Part shown: one piece after another, positions 15,588-23,792 of the stretch | Layout: the number at the start of each line of letters is the position of its first letter | Position numbering within the stretch: the first letter of the stretch is position 1 | Assembly (NCBI GenBank): GCA_022563115.1 | Contig: JADFNY010000002.1 | Coordinates: forward strand, 1-25,126 | Length of the DNA: 25,126 bases | DNA from: Acidobacteriota bacterium | Lineage (GTDB): Bacteria; Acidobacteriota; UBA890 | Reading direction: 5' to 3' | The notes under the pieces: generated by a model | What the model saw: the letters and a program-made list of their open reading frames with translations, nothing else | The model's database searches: none | What the model was told of the DNA's origin: nothing | Translations under genes and position numbers: made by a program

Positions 15588-17414
15588 ATGATCTCGAACC
15601 TCCGAAACATCGCCATCATTGCGCACGTCGACCACGGCAAGACGACGCTCGTGGACGAGCTGCTCAAGCAATCGGGCACGGTCGACACGCGCACCGAGCT
15701 GCCCGACCGCATCCTCGACTCGAACGAGCTCGAGCGCGAGCGCGGCATCACGATCTTGTCGAAGAACATCTCCATCCGCTGGCGGGACTACCGCATCAAC
15801 ATCGTCGACACCCCCGGCCACGCCGACTTCGGCGGCGAAGTCGAGCGCATCCTGTCGATGGTCGATTCCGTCCTGCTGCTCGTCGACGCGGTGGACGGTC
15901 CGATGCCTCAGACCCGCTTCGTCACCCGGAAGGCGTTCGCCCACGGCCTCCATCCGATCGTCGTGATCAACAAGATCGACCGTGACGCGGCGCGGCCCGA
16001 CTGGGTGCTGGACGAAACCTTCGAGCTCTTCGACCGGCTCGGCGCCACCGACGAGCAACTCGACTTCCCGGTGCTCTACGTTTCCGCGATCAACGGCACC
16101 GCGACACTCGATCCGGAGGCGCCGGGCACCGACATGACACCGCTGTTTCAGACCATCATCGACAGCGTGCCGCCGCCCGCCGTCGATCCCGACGGGCCGC
16201 TGCAGTTACAGGTCAGCTCGCTCGACTACTCGTCGTACGTGGGAGCCATCGGCATCGGTCGCATCGCCCGTGGAACGCTGGCGCGCAACATGCCGGTCAC
16301 CGTTATCGATCGCGAGGGCCGGGAGCGAACGGAGCGGGTGCTGCAGGTACTGGGGTTCGAGGGCCTCGAGCGAGCCGAGGTGGAGAGCGCTACCGCCGGC
16401 GATATCGTTGCTTTCAGCGGCATCTCCGAGCCACGCATCTCCGACACCTTGTGCGATCCGGAGCACGTCGAAGCATTGCCGGCGCTGACCGTCGACGAGC
16501 CGACGATCAGCATGACGTTCGAGACCAACACCTCGCCGCTCACCGGCAAGGACGGCAAGTACGTAACCAGCCGGCAGCTACGCGATCGGCTGGCCCGAGA
16601 AGCGCTCCACAACGTCGCGCTACGGGTGGAACCCACCGACAGCCCCGACCGCTTCAGTGTCTCGGGCCGCGGCGAGCTGCACCTGTCGATCCTGCTCGAG
16701 ACCATGCGTCGCGAGGGCTACGAGCTCGCCGTCTCCCGACCCCGCGTCCTCGTTCTGGAGATCGACGGGGAGCGCCAAGAGCCGTTCGAGCAGCTCAGCA
16801 TCGACATCGAGGACACCCATCAAGGGGCGATCATGGAGGCGTTGGGCTCGCGCGGCGGCGACCTGCAAGATATGCGTCCCGACGGCAAGGGCCGCGTTCG
16901 GCTCGACTATGTCATCCCGACCCGCGGCCTGATCGGCTTCCAGTCCGAGTTCCGCACCATGACCTCGGGAAGCGGCATCTTCGTGCACAGCTTCGATCAT
17001 CACGGCCCGGTCAAGAAGGTCGGCCGCGCCCGGCGCCCCAACGGGGCCCTGGTCTCGATGGCCGCCGGCAAGGCGCTCGGCTTCGCGCTCTTCAACCTGC
17101 AGGAGCGCGGCCAACTCATGATCGGCCCCGGCGACGAGGTCTACGAGGGGCAAATCATCGGCATCAACGCGCGCAACCGCGACCTGACGGTCAACCCGCT
17201 CAAGGGCAAGAAGTTCACCAACATGCGCGCCTCCGGCAAGGACGATGCCATCGCGCTGACGCCACCGACGCGGTTCACGCTCGAGGAGGCGCTGGAGTTT
17301 CTCGAGGACGATGAGCTCCTCGAGGTGACACCGAGTTTCCTGCGGCTGCGCAAGCGACACCTGAAGGAACACGAGCGACGACGAGCTGCGAAAAGCGCTG
17401 CGGCGCTGGTCTGA
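15588..17414 (+). CDS. typA: Translational GTPase TypA/BipA
   Basis: The 608-residue protein is full length for the family. GTPase motifs are in order: G1 AHVDHGKTT (12-20), G2 RGITI (52-56), G3 DTPGHADF (74-81), G4 NKID (128-131) and a G5-like YVSAINGTA. Domain II, EF-G-like domains III and V (SGRGELHLSILLETMRREGYE) and the TypA-specific C-terminal domain (RGLIGFQSEFRTMTSGSG, then GPGDEVYEGQIIGINARNRDL and NMRASGKDD) follow. TypA binds the ribosome in a GTP-dependent manner and supports ribosome assembly and growth under stress such as cold. No strong Shine-Dalgarno precedes the ATG. The basic tail after LRLRKRHLKEHERRR is slightly longer than usual. It stands alone, not in an operon. Confidence 0.97.
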   Translation: MISNLRNIAIIAHVDHGKTTLVDELLKQSGTVDTRTELPDRILDSNELERERGITILSKNISIRWRDYRINIVDTPGHADFGGEVERILSMVDSVLLLVDAVDGPMPQTRFVTRKAFAHGLHPIVVINKIDRDAARPDWVLDETFELFDRLGATDEQLDFPVLYVSAINGTATLDPEAPGTDMTPLFQTIIDSVPPPAVDPDGPLQLQVSSLDYSSYVGAIGIGRIARGTLARNMPVTVIDREGRERTERVLQVLGFEGLERAEVESATAGDIVAFSGISEPRISDTLCDPEHVEALPALTVDEPTISMTFETNTSPLTGKDGKYVTSRQLRDRLAREALHNVALRVEPTDSPDRFSVSGRGELHLSILLETMRREGYELAVSRPRVLVLEIDGERQEPFEQLSIDIEDTHQGAIMEALGSRGGDLQDMRPDGKGRVRLDYVIPTRGLIGFQSEFRTMTSGSGIFVHSFDHHGPVKKVGRARRPNGALVSMAAGKALGFALFNLQERGQLMIGPGDEVYEGQIIGINARNRDLTVNPLKGKKFTNMRASGKDDAIALTPPTRFTLEEALEFLEDDELLEVTPSFLRLRKRHLKEHERRRAAKSAAALV

Positions 17415-17644
17415 GGAGCACGAACCCGGCGAGACTCAAGCAGTCCGGGTGCGGCGGGGCCTCGCATGCGCGCCCAACATCCGCCTCTGGCCGTCTCCCG
17501 AGAGCATGGCCGCATTCGTTCTTTCTTCTCACAGCAGCGGTAGAAAACCCAAGTGCGGCTAGCTTGAGCTTGGCCCGATCTCGCCACGGCTTCGTTACGT
17601 TGACAGTGTCATCCGAAGGGGCTTTTTTCTTCCTATGCCTCCGC
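17415..17644. other. Non-coding stretch downstream of typA
   Basis: I see no gene, clear terminator hairpin or repeat here. Together with the relic and the palindromes that follow, it forms a 549-base interval without an intact gene between typA and the secreted protein at 17964. Confidence 0.5.
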
Positions 17645-17749
17645 TCACACCGGCTTCCACAACTCCACCTTGTTCCCCTCAGGGTCGATGAACCAGTTGT
17701 TCGACGGCGTCTCTATGCCGGCGACAACGCTGTTCACGCGGTTCTGCAT
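17645..17749 (-). pseudogene. 3' relic of a VOC/glyoxalase-family gene
   Basis: Thirty-four codons end in TGA with the sequence NNWFIDPEGNKVELWKPV. The DPEGNxVELW motif is the standard C-terminus of small VOC (glyoxalase/bleomycin-resistance type) proteins and contains the usual metal-ligand Glu. Full-length members are about 120-140 residues. Upstream of the ATG at 17747-17749 the frame meets a TAG and no other part of the fold can be found, so this is a remnant. Confidence 0.68.
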
Positions 17750-17777
17750 GACCTAGGCGATTCACTGGGGAGGCCCA

Positions 17778-17808
17778 CCCCTACTAGGGGGCAACCGGCG
17801 ATCGCCGG
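17778..17808. repeat. Two adjacent palindromes upstream of the secreted protein gene
   Basis: CCCCTACTAGGGG (17778-17790) and CCGGCGATCGCCGG (17795-17808) are both perfect palindromes only four bases apart. They lie about 155 bases before the start at 17964. They might be operators or folded DNA/RNA elements; nothing else supports a function. Confidence 0.35.
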
Positions 17809-17963
17809 CACGCGCCCGCAAGGGTACTTTCGAGTCGAGGACTTCGGGAGCCGCTGCGGCTGGTGACCACGCCGACCGACCCACGCCGCTTGTGCGCGGC
17901 CGCCCGATCCTGCAAGATCTTGGCCGCTTCTCATTCTTCTCGCGTTCGGCAAGGAGGCCGCCC

Positions 17964-18419
17964 ATGCGTCGACTCCCGCTCCTGCTCTCAGTCATTGCCG
18001 TCGTGGGCCTCGCCCTGACGTTCAACTTCCCTACGCCGGCCTCCGAGGCAGGCGCCAGCCCGGCAATGCAGAACAGGCCCATCAACATGACGATCGGTTG
18101 CGCAGGCGATGACGTCGACGAGGTTCGAATCGTTCCCTGGACGGTGCGTCTCAGCAAACGGGGAGGGGAACGGGCCACCTTTCGCCTTCAGCAGGCCTCC
18201 GACGTCGAATTCGTGATAATCCAGGTCAAGTCCGGTAGCTCGTGGCCGTTCGAGACTCCCCCCACACCTGATTTCAGGGTCCCTCGGGGGGGAGGAAACG
18301 CAGTCACCACCGGTGCGATTCTCTCCAACGCACAAGAGGGTACGTATTTCTACAACATCGTCGCCGTCTGTGGCTCGGACGAAACGGTGGTCGACCCGCG
18401 GATGAGGATCGACCCCTGA
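17964..18419 (+). CDS. Secreted protein of unknown function
   Basis: The start is decided by AAGGAGG six bases before the ATG at 17964; a longer frame opening at 17892 lacks one. The 151-residue product has a signal peptide (residues 1 to about 30, LLLSVIAVVGLALTF...ASEAGA). The mature part is mostly short beta strands: PINMTIGCAGDDVDEVRIVPWTV, ERATFRLQQASDVEFVIIQVKSGS, then a Pro/Gly-rich loop and GTYFYNIVAVCGSDETVVDPRMRIDP. The two Cys residues (IGCAG and AVCGS) could form a disulfide linking first and last strands. The pattern suggests an Ig-like or cupredoxin-like sandwich without the copper ligands, but I cannot name the family. It converges on the kinase gene with a 19-base gap. Confidence 0.75.
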   Translation: MRRLPLLLSVIAVVGLALTFNFPTPASEAGASPAMQNRPINMTIGCAGDDVDEVRIVPWTVRLSKRGGERATFRLQQASDVEFVIIQVKSGSSWPFETPPTPDFRVPRGGGNAVTTGAILSNAQEGTYFYNIVAVCGSDETVVDPRMRIDP

Positions 18420-18438
18420 GTCCGGGGACGGCACGGAG

Positions 18439-21090
18439 CTAGCGGGGCCCCTCTTCGAGCGCGCGGCGCAGGCGCGGATCCTTGCGCAGCTCATCGAAAA
18501 CGGGATCGGCCCGGATCTCGGCGCGCGGATAGCCGGCGTCGATCGCCTGCAGGAGGTATTCCAGGGCCCGCTCGCGCTCCTCCAGCACGATATAGACGTG
18601 CGCCGCCCCTTGGAGGACGTCGAGCTCGGTGGGCGCCAACTGTAGCGCCGCCTGGATGTGTTGCAGCGCATCTTCCCGCTCGCCCTCCATCGCGTAATAC
18701 CGGGCAATGATCTGCAGGGTTTCCGCATCGCTCGGATTGACGGCCAACTGCTCTTCAGCCAGCGCGATGGCGCGGCGATAGGCGCTTGCCGCCTGGTCAC
18801 GCTCCCCGGGAGCCCAGTAGTAAGCATCGCCGAGATTGCCCCAAAGAAGGTAGTCGTGATCCTCTAACTCGACGGCTTGCTCGAACATGCGCGCCGAGTC
18901 TGAGTAGCGACCTTCGTAGAAGTACAGCGTTGCGAGGTTATCGATCGCTAGTGTGTAATCGGGGTTGAGTTCCAGGGCTCGCTCGAAGGCGCGCCGAGCG
19001 TCGACCCATCGCTCGGCGTAGTAGTAGGCGACACCGAGGTTGCTGAAGCTGCGGTAACTATCGGGGGCGAGCTGAGCTGCCTGCTCATAGGCGTCGATCG
19101 TCTCCTGGATACGGCCTTGGCGGAAGTAAAACCTTCCAAGCCACGCATAGCCCGCCCAATAGTGTGGCCGCACGCCGATTGCGTCCTCGTAGGTCGCTTC
19201 GGCGCGATCGAGCTGACCGGCGCCGAGATAGGCGTTGGCGAGCCCGATGTAGGCGGCGTCGTCGGTGGGTTCCAGCCGCACCGCTTGCTCGAGCTCGGCA
19301 GCCGCCTCCGCGTAGCGTCCGGTGCCGTTGTAGACAACGCCAAGGCAGAGGCGGCCCGCGGCGTCAAGCTCCTCGAGTGCCACCGCCTCGTCGCACGCTG
19401 CCGTGGCGCGCGAAACCCAGGCAGAGTCCTCCGTGAGCTCGTATTTGTGCCAGAAGGCCCTGCCGAGCCCAGCGTGCGCCCGCGCATATTCTGGATCGAT
19501 GCGCAGCGCTTGTTCGAAAAGGGTCACCGCCGTGTCGGTACCGTCCGCGTCGGCGTGTTCTTCCAAATAGCCGCGGCCGCGCAGGTAGTATGCATGGGCC
19601 CTCGGGTTGTCCGTGCCCGCCGCCAGCAGCCCCTGCTCCATGGGCAACAGCTCGATGCGCAGCATGCGAAGGGCGCGGATCGATACCTGCTCCTCGAGGG
19701 CGATCAGGTCGTCGATGCCGGCATCGACGGTGTCAGCATCGAGTTGTCGCAGCTCCCGGGTGTCGACAAGGCTGACGTTGACGCGGAAGCGGTCGCCGAT
19801 ACGATGGGCCTCGAAGTTGAGCACCAGCGTGACGCCGAGCTCACGCCGCGCCATCTCGAGCCCATCGATCGAGCGCTCGCGCAGGGCGCTCGTCGGGATC
19901 ACCTGAAGGTCGTGCGAGCGCGTCAGCTGCGTGAGCCTTGCGGTCAAGGTCGCGACCATGCCGTCATTGAGCGCCGCGATCTCGGGATCCTCGGCGACGG
20001 CTCCGCCGGCGGGTAACACGGCGATGATCCAGTCAGAAGCATCGAACGCAGCAGCCGTCGACGCCGGCGGCGCAGAATCCACCAGACGGTCAAAAACCCC
20101 ACGTGCCCCCCACAGCAGCGCAATGGCGGCGACGGGTGCGATAAGGGCGGCGACAATCGTCCAGCGCGAAAACCGAGGCCCACGAGCGGGGCTCGGTGGG
20201 CGCACCTCGGGACTCGTCAGGTTTGCCCGGATGGCCCGCAAATCAACGCCCAGATCGTCGGCGGTCGCGTAGCGTTCTTTCGGGTCCTTGGCCAGCATCT
20301 TATCGAGCACGGCCTGCAGGTCCGATCGTGTCAGCGAGGTAACCTGCGAGACGGGGGCCGGAGCCTCGTGCAGGATGCGGTCGCCGGTTGCCGTAATCGT
20401 CGGGCCGCGGAACGGATGCTGTTCGGTGAGCATCTCGTAGAAAACGACTCCAAGCGAGAAGATGTCCCCTCGATGATCGGTGCGCATGCCCAACAAGAGC
20501 TCGGGCGGCATGTAGCTCACGGTACCGGCGAGAGGCACCAGGTCGGTCGTCAGGTAGGTTGCCTCTTGACCCACCGCCACCCACCGGGCCACCCCGAAGT
20601 CGAGCAGCTTCACGTCGCCCTGCGGCCCGATCATGATGTTCTCGGGCTTGATATCTCCATGGACGATGCTCTCCTTGTGCGCCGCGGACAGGCCTTCGAC
20701 ACACTGCACGGCGATATCGAGGAACTCGGGGAACGAAATCGACCTCTTCAACCGTTCGCGAAGCGTTATCCCCTTGACGTACTCCATCACCAGATAGAGC
20801 TCGTCGCCCTCTTCGAGCACATCGAAGAGCCCCGCCACCTGCTGGTTGCTGATGCGGGCGGCGCTGCGAGCCTCCTGCAGAAAGATCCGGCGCCGCTCGG
20901 CATCTTCGGCGACCTCGGTCGGCAGCCTCTTGATCGCCACGTCGCGACGCAGCTGCCGGTCATAGGCTCTGTAGACCTCGCCCATGCCGCCGACACCCAG
21001 CTGCTCCTCGACGTCGAAGCGCCCGATTCTTCTTCCGATCAGGTCGGACACACACTCACCCGGTTGTCTGGAGAGGGGATTCGATGGCAC
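18439..21090 (-). CDS. Transmembrane Ser/Thr protein kinase with C-terminal TPR repeats
   Basis: 883 residues from a GTG at 21088-21090; another GTG 13 codons on (21051) is possible, and neither has a clear ribosome site. Residues 24-285 are a Hanks-type kinase: glycine loop LGVGGMGEVY, K54 (VAIKRL), catalytic HGDIKPEN (D146, N151), DFG at 164-166 and an APE-like PPE. The catalytic loop has Gly where HRD kinases have Arg. A single helix (about 312-330, IVAALIAPVAAIALLWG) leads to a domain resembling FlgO/TolB-N regions (IIAVLPAGG...LNDGMVATLTARLTQL). About nine to ten TPR units follow, such as AYIGLANAYLGAGQLDRAEATYEDAI. The plan fits a membrane sensor or scaffold kinase. It is a lone gene; substrates are unknown. 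Confidence 0.93.
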   Translation of the reverse strand: MPSNPLSRQPGECVSDLIGRRIGRFDVEEQLGVGGMGEVYRAYDRQLRRDVAIKRLPTEVAEDAERRRIFLQEARSAARISNQQVAGLFDVLEEGDELYLVMEYVKGITLRERLKRSISFPEFLDIAVQCVEGLSAAHKESIVHGDIKPENIMIGPQGDVKLLDFGVARWVAVGQEATYLTTDLVPLAGTVSYMPPELLLGMRTDHRGDIFSLGVVFYEMLTEQHPFRGPTITATGDRILHEAPAPVSQVTSLTRSDLQAVLDKMLAKDPKERYATADDLGVDLRAIRANLTSPEVRPPSPARGPRFSRWTIVAALIAPVAAIALLWGARGVFDRLVDSAPPASTAAAFDASDWIIAVLPAGGAVAEDPEIAALNDGMVATLTARLTQLTRSHDLQVIPTSALRERSIDGLEMARRELGVTLVLNFEAHRIGDRFRVNVSLVDTRELRQLDADTVDAGIDDLIALEEQVSIRALRMLRIELLPMEQGLLAAGTDNPRAHAYYLRGRGYLEEHADADGTDTAVTLFEQALRIDPEYARAHAGLGRAFWHKYELTEDSAWVSRATAACDEAVALEELDAAGRLCLGVVYNGTGRYAEAAAELEQAVRLEPTDDAAYIGLANAYLGAGQLDRAEATYEDAIGVRPHYWAGYAWLGRFYFRQGRIQETIDAYEQAAQLAPDSYRSFSNLGVAYYYAERWVDARRAFERALELNPDYTLAIDNLATLYFYEGRYSDSARMFEQAVELEDHDYLLWGNLGDAYYWAPGERDQAASAYRRAIALAEEQLAVNPSDAETLQIIARYYAMEGEREDALQHIQAALQLAPTELDVLQGAAHVYIVLEERERALEYLLQAIDAGYPRAEIRADPVFDELRKDPRLRRALEEGPR

Positions 21091-21391
21091 ATCTTAGGCG
21101 CGCAAGCCAAAGGAAGGGAAGAGAGACGCCTTCCTTGCGATTCCCGCGTTCAAGGGCACGGAGCTGCACTCGAGTGGCGGTGTGGCTTGATCTATTTGAA
21201 CCCACCCACCGGCATTGTCGAGTCAACCAGGGGTCTGGCAAAGTTATTGTCTCGTAGGAGACGATCCGGAGTTGGGGAGGCGATAAAACCACGCTGATAG
21301 CCGCTGTCTCTCACGCCAGCGCGTGCCAAGATCGTCTCACCAATCGAAGCCTTCACCAGCCGCCCCCGAGCGCCATGCCAGGGAGGAATCA
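21091..21391. other. Divergent intergenic region between kinase and GST genes
   Basis: No gene is convincing here. A short inverted repeat, GTCTCGTAGGAGAC (about 21250-21263), lies near the middle, with an AT-richer stretch just before it (GGCAAAGTTATTG) that may hold promoter elements for one of the divergent genes. The short open frames in this interval look random. Confidence 0.4.
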
Positions 21392-22031
21392 ATGGCCGAC
21401 GTCACGATGTGGAATCTCGGACCTTCGCCCAACAACATGAAGGTGCGCATCGCCCTCAACTACAAGGGAATCTCGTTCGACAAGGTCGAGGTCGACTTCA
21501 TGGACGAGGAGCGTGCCGGGGTCATCGAGGTGTCGGGGCAGCCGCTGACCCCGGTGATCAAGCACGGCGAGACCGTCGTGTACGATTCGCGCGGCATCCT
21601 GCGCTATCTGGACGCCAACTTCCGCGACACGCCGTCGCTGTTCGCCACCGACCGGCCGACGATGATGGCGCTCGAGCAAGAAGAAGACTACGGGCGCAAC
21701 ACGATCGCCGAGCCGGTAGGTATGGTCTTCCGCCAGGCCATCGCCGAAGCCCCCCCCCGATATTTCGGTGTGCGAGCAGGCCTCGCAGATGATCCACGAG
21801 GCGACAGCGCCGTACGAGGAGCGCCTGCAAAGCCAGGACTTTCTGATGGGCGACCACTTCACCGTGGTCGACGCAACCGCCGCCCCGTTCGTGTCCTACT
21901 CGATGGTTCCACCCGAAGCCGGCGGACAAGACAACCCCATGATGCAGTTCTTCATCGACAACTTCAGCCTCGGCGAAGGGCGCGACAAGACGCGCGAGTG
22001 GGCGCGGCGGGTGATGGCCTACGATCGGTGA
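21392..22031 (+). pseudogene. Glutathione S-transferase, frameshifted at a C9 run
   Basis: GGGAGGAA sits three bases before the ATG at 21392. The first frame encodes the thioredoxin-like domain (MWNLGPSPNNMKVRIALNYK, then QPLTPVIKHGETVVYDSRGILRYLDANF) up to about residue 121. The all-helical domain continues one base out of frame (CEQASQMIHEATAPYEERLQ, then LMGDHFTVVDATAAPFVSYSM), ending at 22029-22031. The break is at nine consecutive C (21750-21758). Removing one C restores a continuous product of about 212 residues, the normal GST length, reading AEAPPDISVCEQ across the join. GSTs conjugate glutathione to electrophiles in the cytoplasm. It is either an assembly error in the homopolymer, a recent mutation, or slippage-controlled expression; the good conservation on both sides argues against old decay. 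Confidence 0.82.
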
Positions 22032-22837
22032 TGGGCGCTGAGGGGTCGGCCCCAAACTAGTTTTCTGCGCCCATTCGCACGACGTATATGTTGGGATCGC
22101 TGTGTAGCGTAGGCGAACACCAGGTTGCCGTTGCCGCAGAATTCAGCAATGTCGACGGGGCGGTGGCGGCGCTCGAGAAACGCCGAAACACGCTCAAGAA
22201 TCTCAAGCAAGCAGCAGCGGCGTTCCCGGAGGACTCGTGGGGCGTCTTCGATGGGCTGCAGGCCCGGCGGTGGTTGTTTGTCGCCATAGACGCTGCCGCC
22301 ACGCTCATTGACTTCCCGCTTCGCGAGGCGGCGGTGTTCCCTCCTCTGGTACCTTCGCGCCTGATTTCGTGCACTTTTCGCCGTCAGGATGGCAGCCTAA
22401 CCTCCGGGGACCAGGAAGGGACGTTGAGATGCGTCTACCTCGACCCTCGTCCACTCTTGCCCTGTCCCTCATCTTCCTGCTCGTCGTCGTTTCGGCGAGC
22501 CAGTGCGGCAGGGGACAAGACCTTTCGGGGGCGACTGTCCCACAAGTCAGCGATTCCGGCGAAGTCGACGGCATTGCGGCTGAGCAAGAGAGCCCCCATC
22601 GCCGCCGCGGTCACACCGATGGCGACGGCGGCGGCACGCCGGCGCGGCGAGCCCAGGTTCCGAAACACCTCGGCCGCCAAGGCTGCGAGATCTTCCCCAT
22701 CGCGCTCGCGCAGTAGCCACCTGTTGAGAAGTCCGGGTTAGCCCCGATACGATGAGACGGTCGACGGCGGCCGGATTTGGCTCGATTCGGCGGGAGCCAG
22801 ACAGGCTATCCCCGTCGGTGGATCGTGCGGAAGGCGC
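22032..22837. other. 806-base stretch without a convincing intact gene
   Basis: Several open frames exist but none has a start, length and composition I trust. On the plus strand an ATG at 22429 with GGAAGGG upstream encodes a signal-like LALSLIFLLVVVSASQC, but the sequence after it becomes low-complexity and Arg-rich, as in a truncated secreted-protein gene. On the minus strand 22435-22680 has gene-like third-position bias and a helix (AAAVAIGVTAAAMGALLLS) but no ATG. At 22057-22100 on the minus strand a frame ends SDPNIYVVRMGAEN, reminiscent of the end of a PD40-type propeller. I read the region as overlapping remnants. Confidence 0.45.
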
Positions 22838-23284
22838 TCAGGGACTCGACGGCGTGGTCGGCGCCCCGCCCATGCGAACGATGAACCAGGTGCCGACCAC
22901 GGCGGCGACCGGCGGCATGAAGATTACCCAGTTCTGCGCCTCGAGGCCGCGCCCGAGCAGGAACACGCTGACCGACACGAAGGCCCACATGACGCACATG
23001 GTGATCAGCTTGGCCTTCATCGGCATCGGTGTGGAACCGTCCAGGTAGCCGAGGAACGGCGAGAACAAGCGGTTGTGAATCAGCCTTTCTTCGAGCCACG
23101 GGCAGCTGCGGGCGAACAGGTAGGTCGCCATGATCAGGAAGATCGTCGTCGGCAACCCAGGCACGAAGACGCCGAGGCCCGCCAGCCCGACGCACACGAC
23201 GCCGGCGGCGGCGAGCAGCAGACGATGCGGCGAGAAGCGCCGGAGCCGCTGCAAGAAAGTTTCGCTGGTGTTCGGAGGGCTCAC
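22838..23284 (-). CDS. DUF454 (YbaN-like) inner membrane protein
   Basis: 148 residues from a GTG at 23282-23284, with a weak ribosome site. After a basic N-terminus (LQRLRRFSPHRLLL) it has the DUF454 layout: a first helix pair AAAGVVCVGLAGLGVFVPGLPTTIFLIMATYLFARS with the signature LPTTIF and FARSCPWLEERL, then the HNRLFSPFLGYLDG loop, and two more helices (AKLITMCVMWAFVSVSVFLLG, VIFMPPVAAVVGTWFIVRM). The biochemical role of the family is unknown. It lies 55 bases downstream of the cytochrome gene on the same strand and may be the last gene of that transcript, though nothing functional links it to sulfite oxidation. Confidence 0.87.
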   Translation of the reverse strand: MSPPNTSETFLQRLRRFSPHRLLLAAAGVVCVGLAGLGVFVPGLPTTIFLIMATYLFARSCPWLEERLIHNRLFSPFLGYLDGSTPMPMKAKLITMCVMWAFVSVSVFLLGRGLEAQNWVIFMPPVAAVVGTWFIVRMGGAPTTPSSP

Positions 23285-23339
23285 GATCCCCGAATCCTAC
23301 CGAGCCAACCGGCGTTCGACAAACCGACCGCCGCTGACG

Positions 23340-23792
23340 CTACTCGGGCCTGCCGCCGGGGCGCAGCGAAATCCCCTTGCCGTTGCCGAACGTGAGCTCG
23401 AAATCGGCGTCCGCAAAGCCGAATCGCTGCAGCAGGTGAGCGGTTACGTCGAGGTACTGGCGGTCGGTGAGCGACCCTTCGGCGGCATAGGGCATGAAGC
23501 TGCGATTGTACGCGTACAGGAACTCGGCCGTCTCGTAGCTTTCCAGCCCGCGCCGAGTCAGGCGGCTGCCGATCCCCTCGCCCTCGTGGCATGCATAACA
23601 GTAGCGTTGGTACACCTCTTCGCCGCGCTCACCTTGGGGGCGATCGGCGGCGGAGCAACCCGCTACCAGCATCGTCGCGACGGCAACCGCTGCCCGGGCC
23701 GGGAACCACACCGCCCCCGGCGCCCACGCGACCGCAACAGCCGGTCCCGCCGCTAGCGGCGCGGCGACCCCCCGAGGTTCCCCCCCGCTCAC
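23340..23792 (-). CDS. Monohaem cytochrome c, lipoprotein-type (SorB-like)
   Basis: 150 residues from the GTG at 23790-23792, which overlaps the stop of the sulfite oxidase-like gene by four bases (GTGA), implying translational coupling. A second GTG at 23711 would give a more ordinary lipoprotein signal (WFPARAAVAVATMLVAGC). Either way the lipobox LVAGC predicts an anchored, exported protein. The haem site is CYACH (family motif CxxCH), with the Met of SFMPYA a probable axial ligand. The spacing and size fit a small class I cytochrome c. By context it should accept electrons from the upstream molybdenum enzyme, as SorB does for SorA, and pass them to the respiratory chain. The upstream start codon choice is uncertain. 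Confidence 0.85.
   Translation of the reverse strand: MSGGEPRGVAAPLAAGPAVAVAWAPGAVWFPARAAVAVATMLVAGCSAADRPQGERGEEVYQRYCYACHEGEGIGSRLTRRGLESYETAEFLYAYNRSFMPYAAEGSLTDRQYLDVTAHLLQRFGFADADFELTFGNGKGISLRPGGRPE

Noticed and set aside
21170..21240. Possible tRNA 3' end (GGGTTCAAAT on the minus strand)
   Set aside because: The T-loop-like bases have no matching stem (GTGGG against AGATC), and no anticodon or D arm can be folded nearby.
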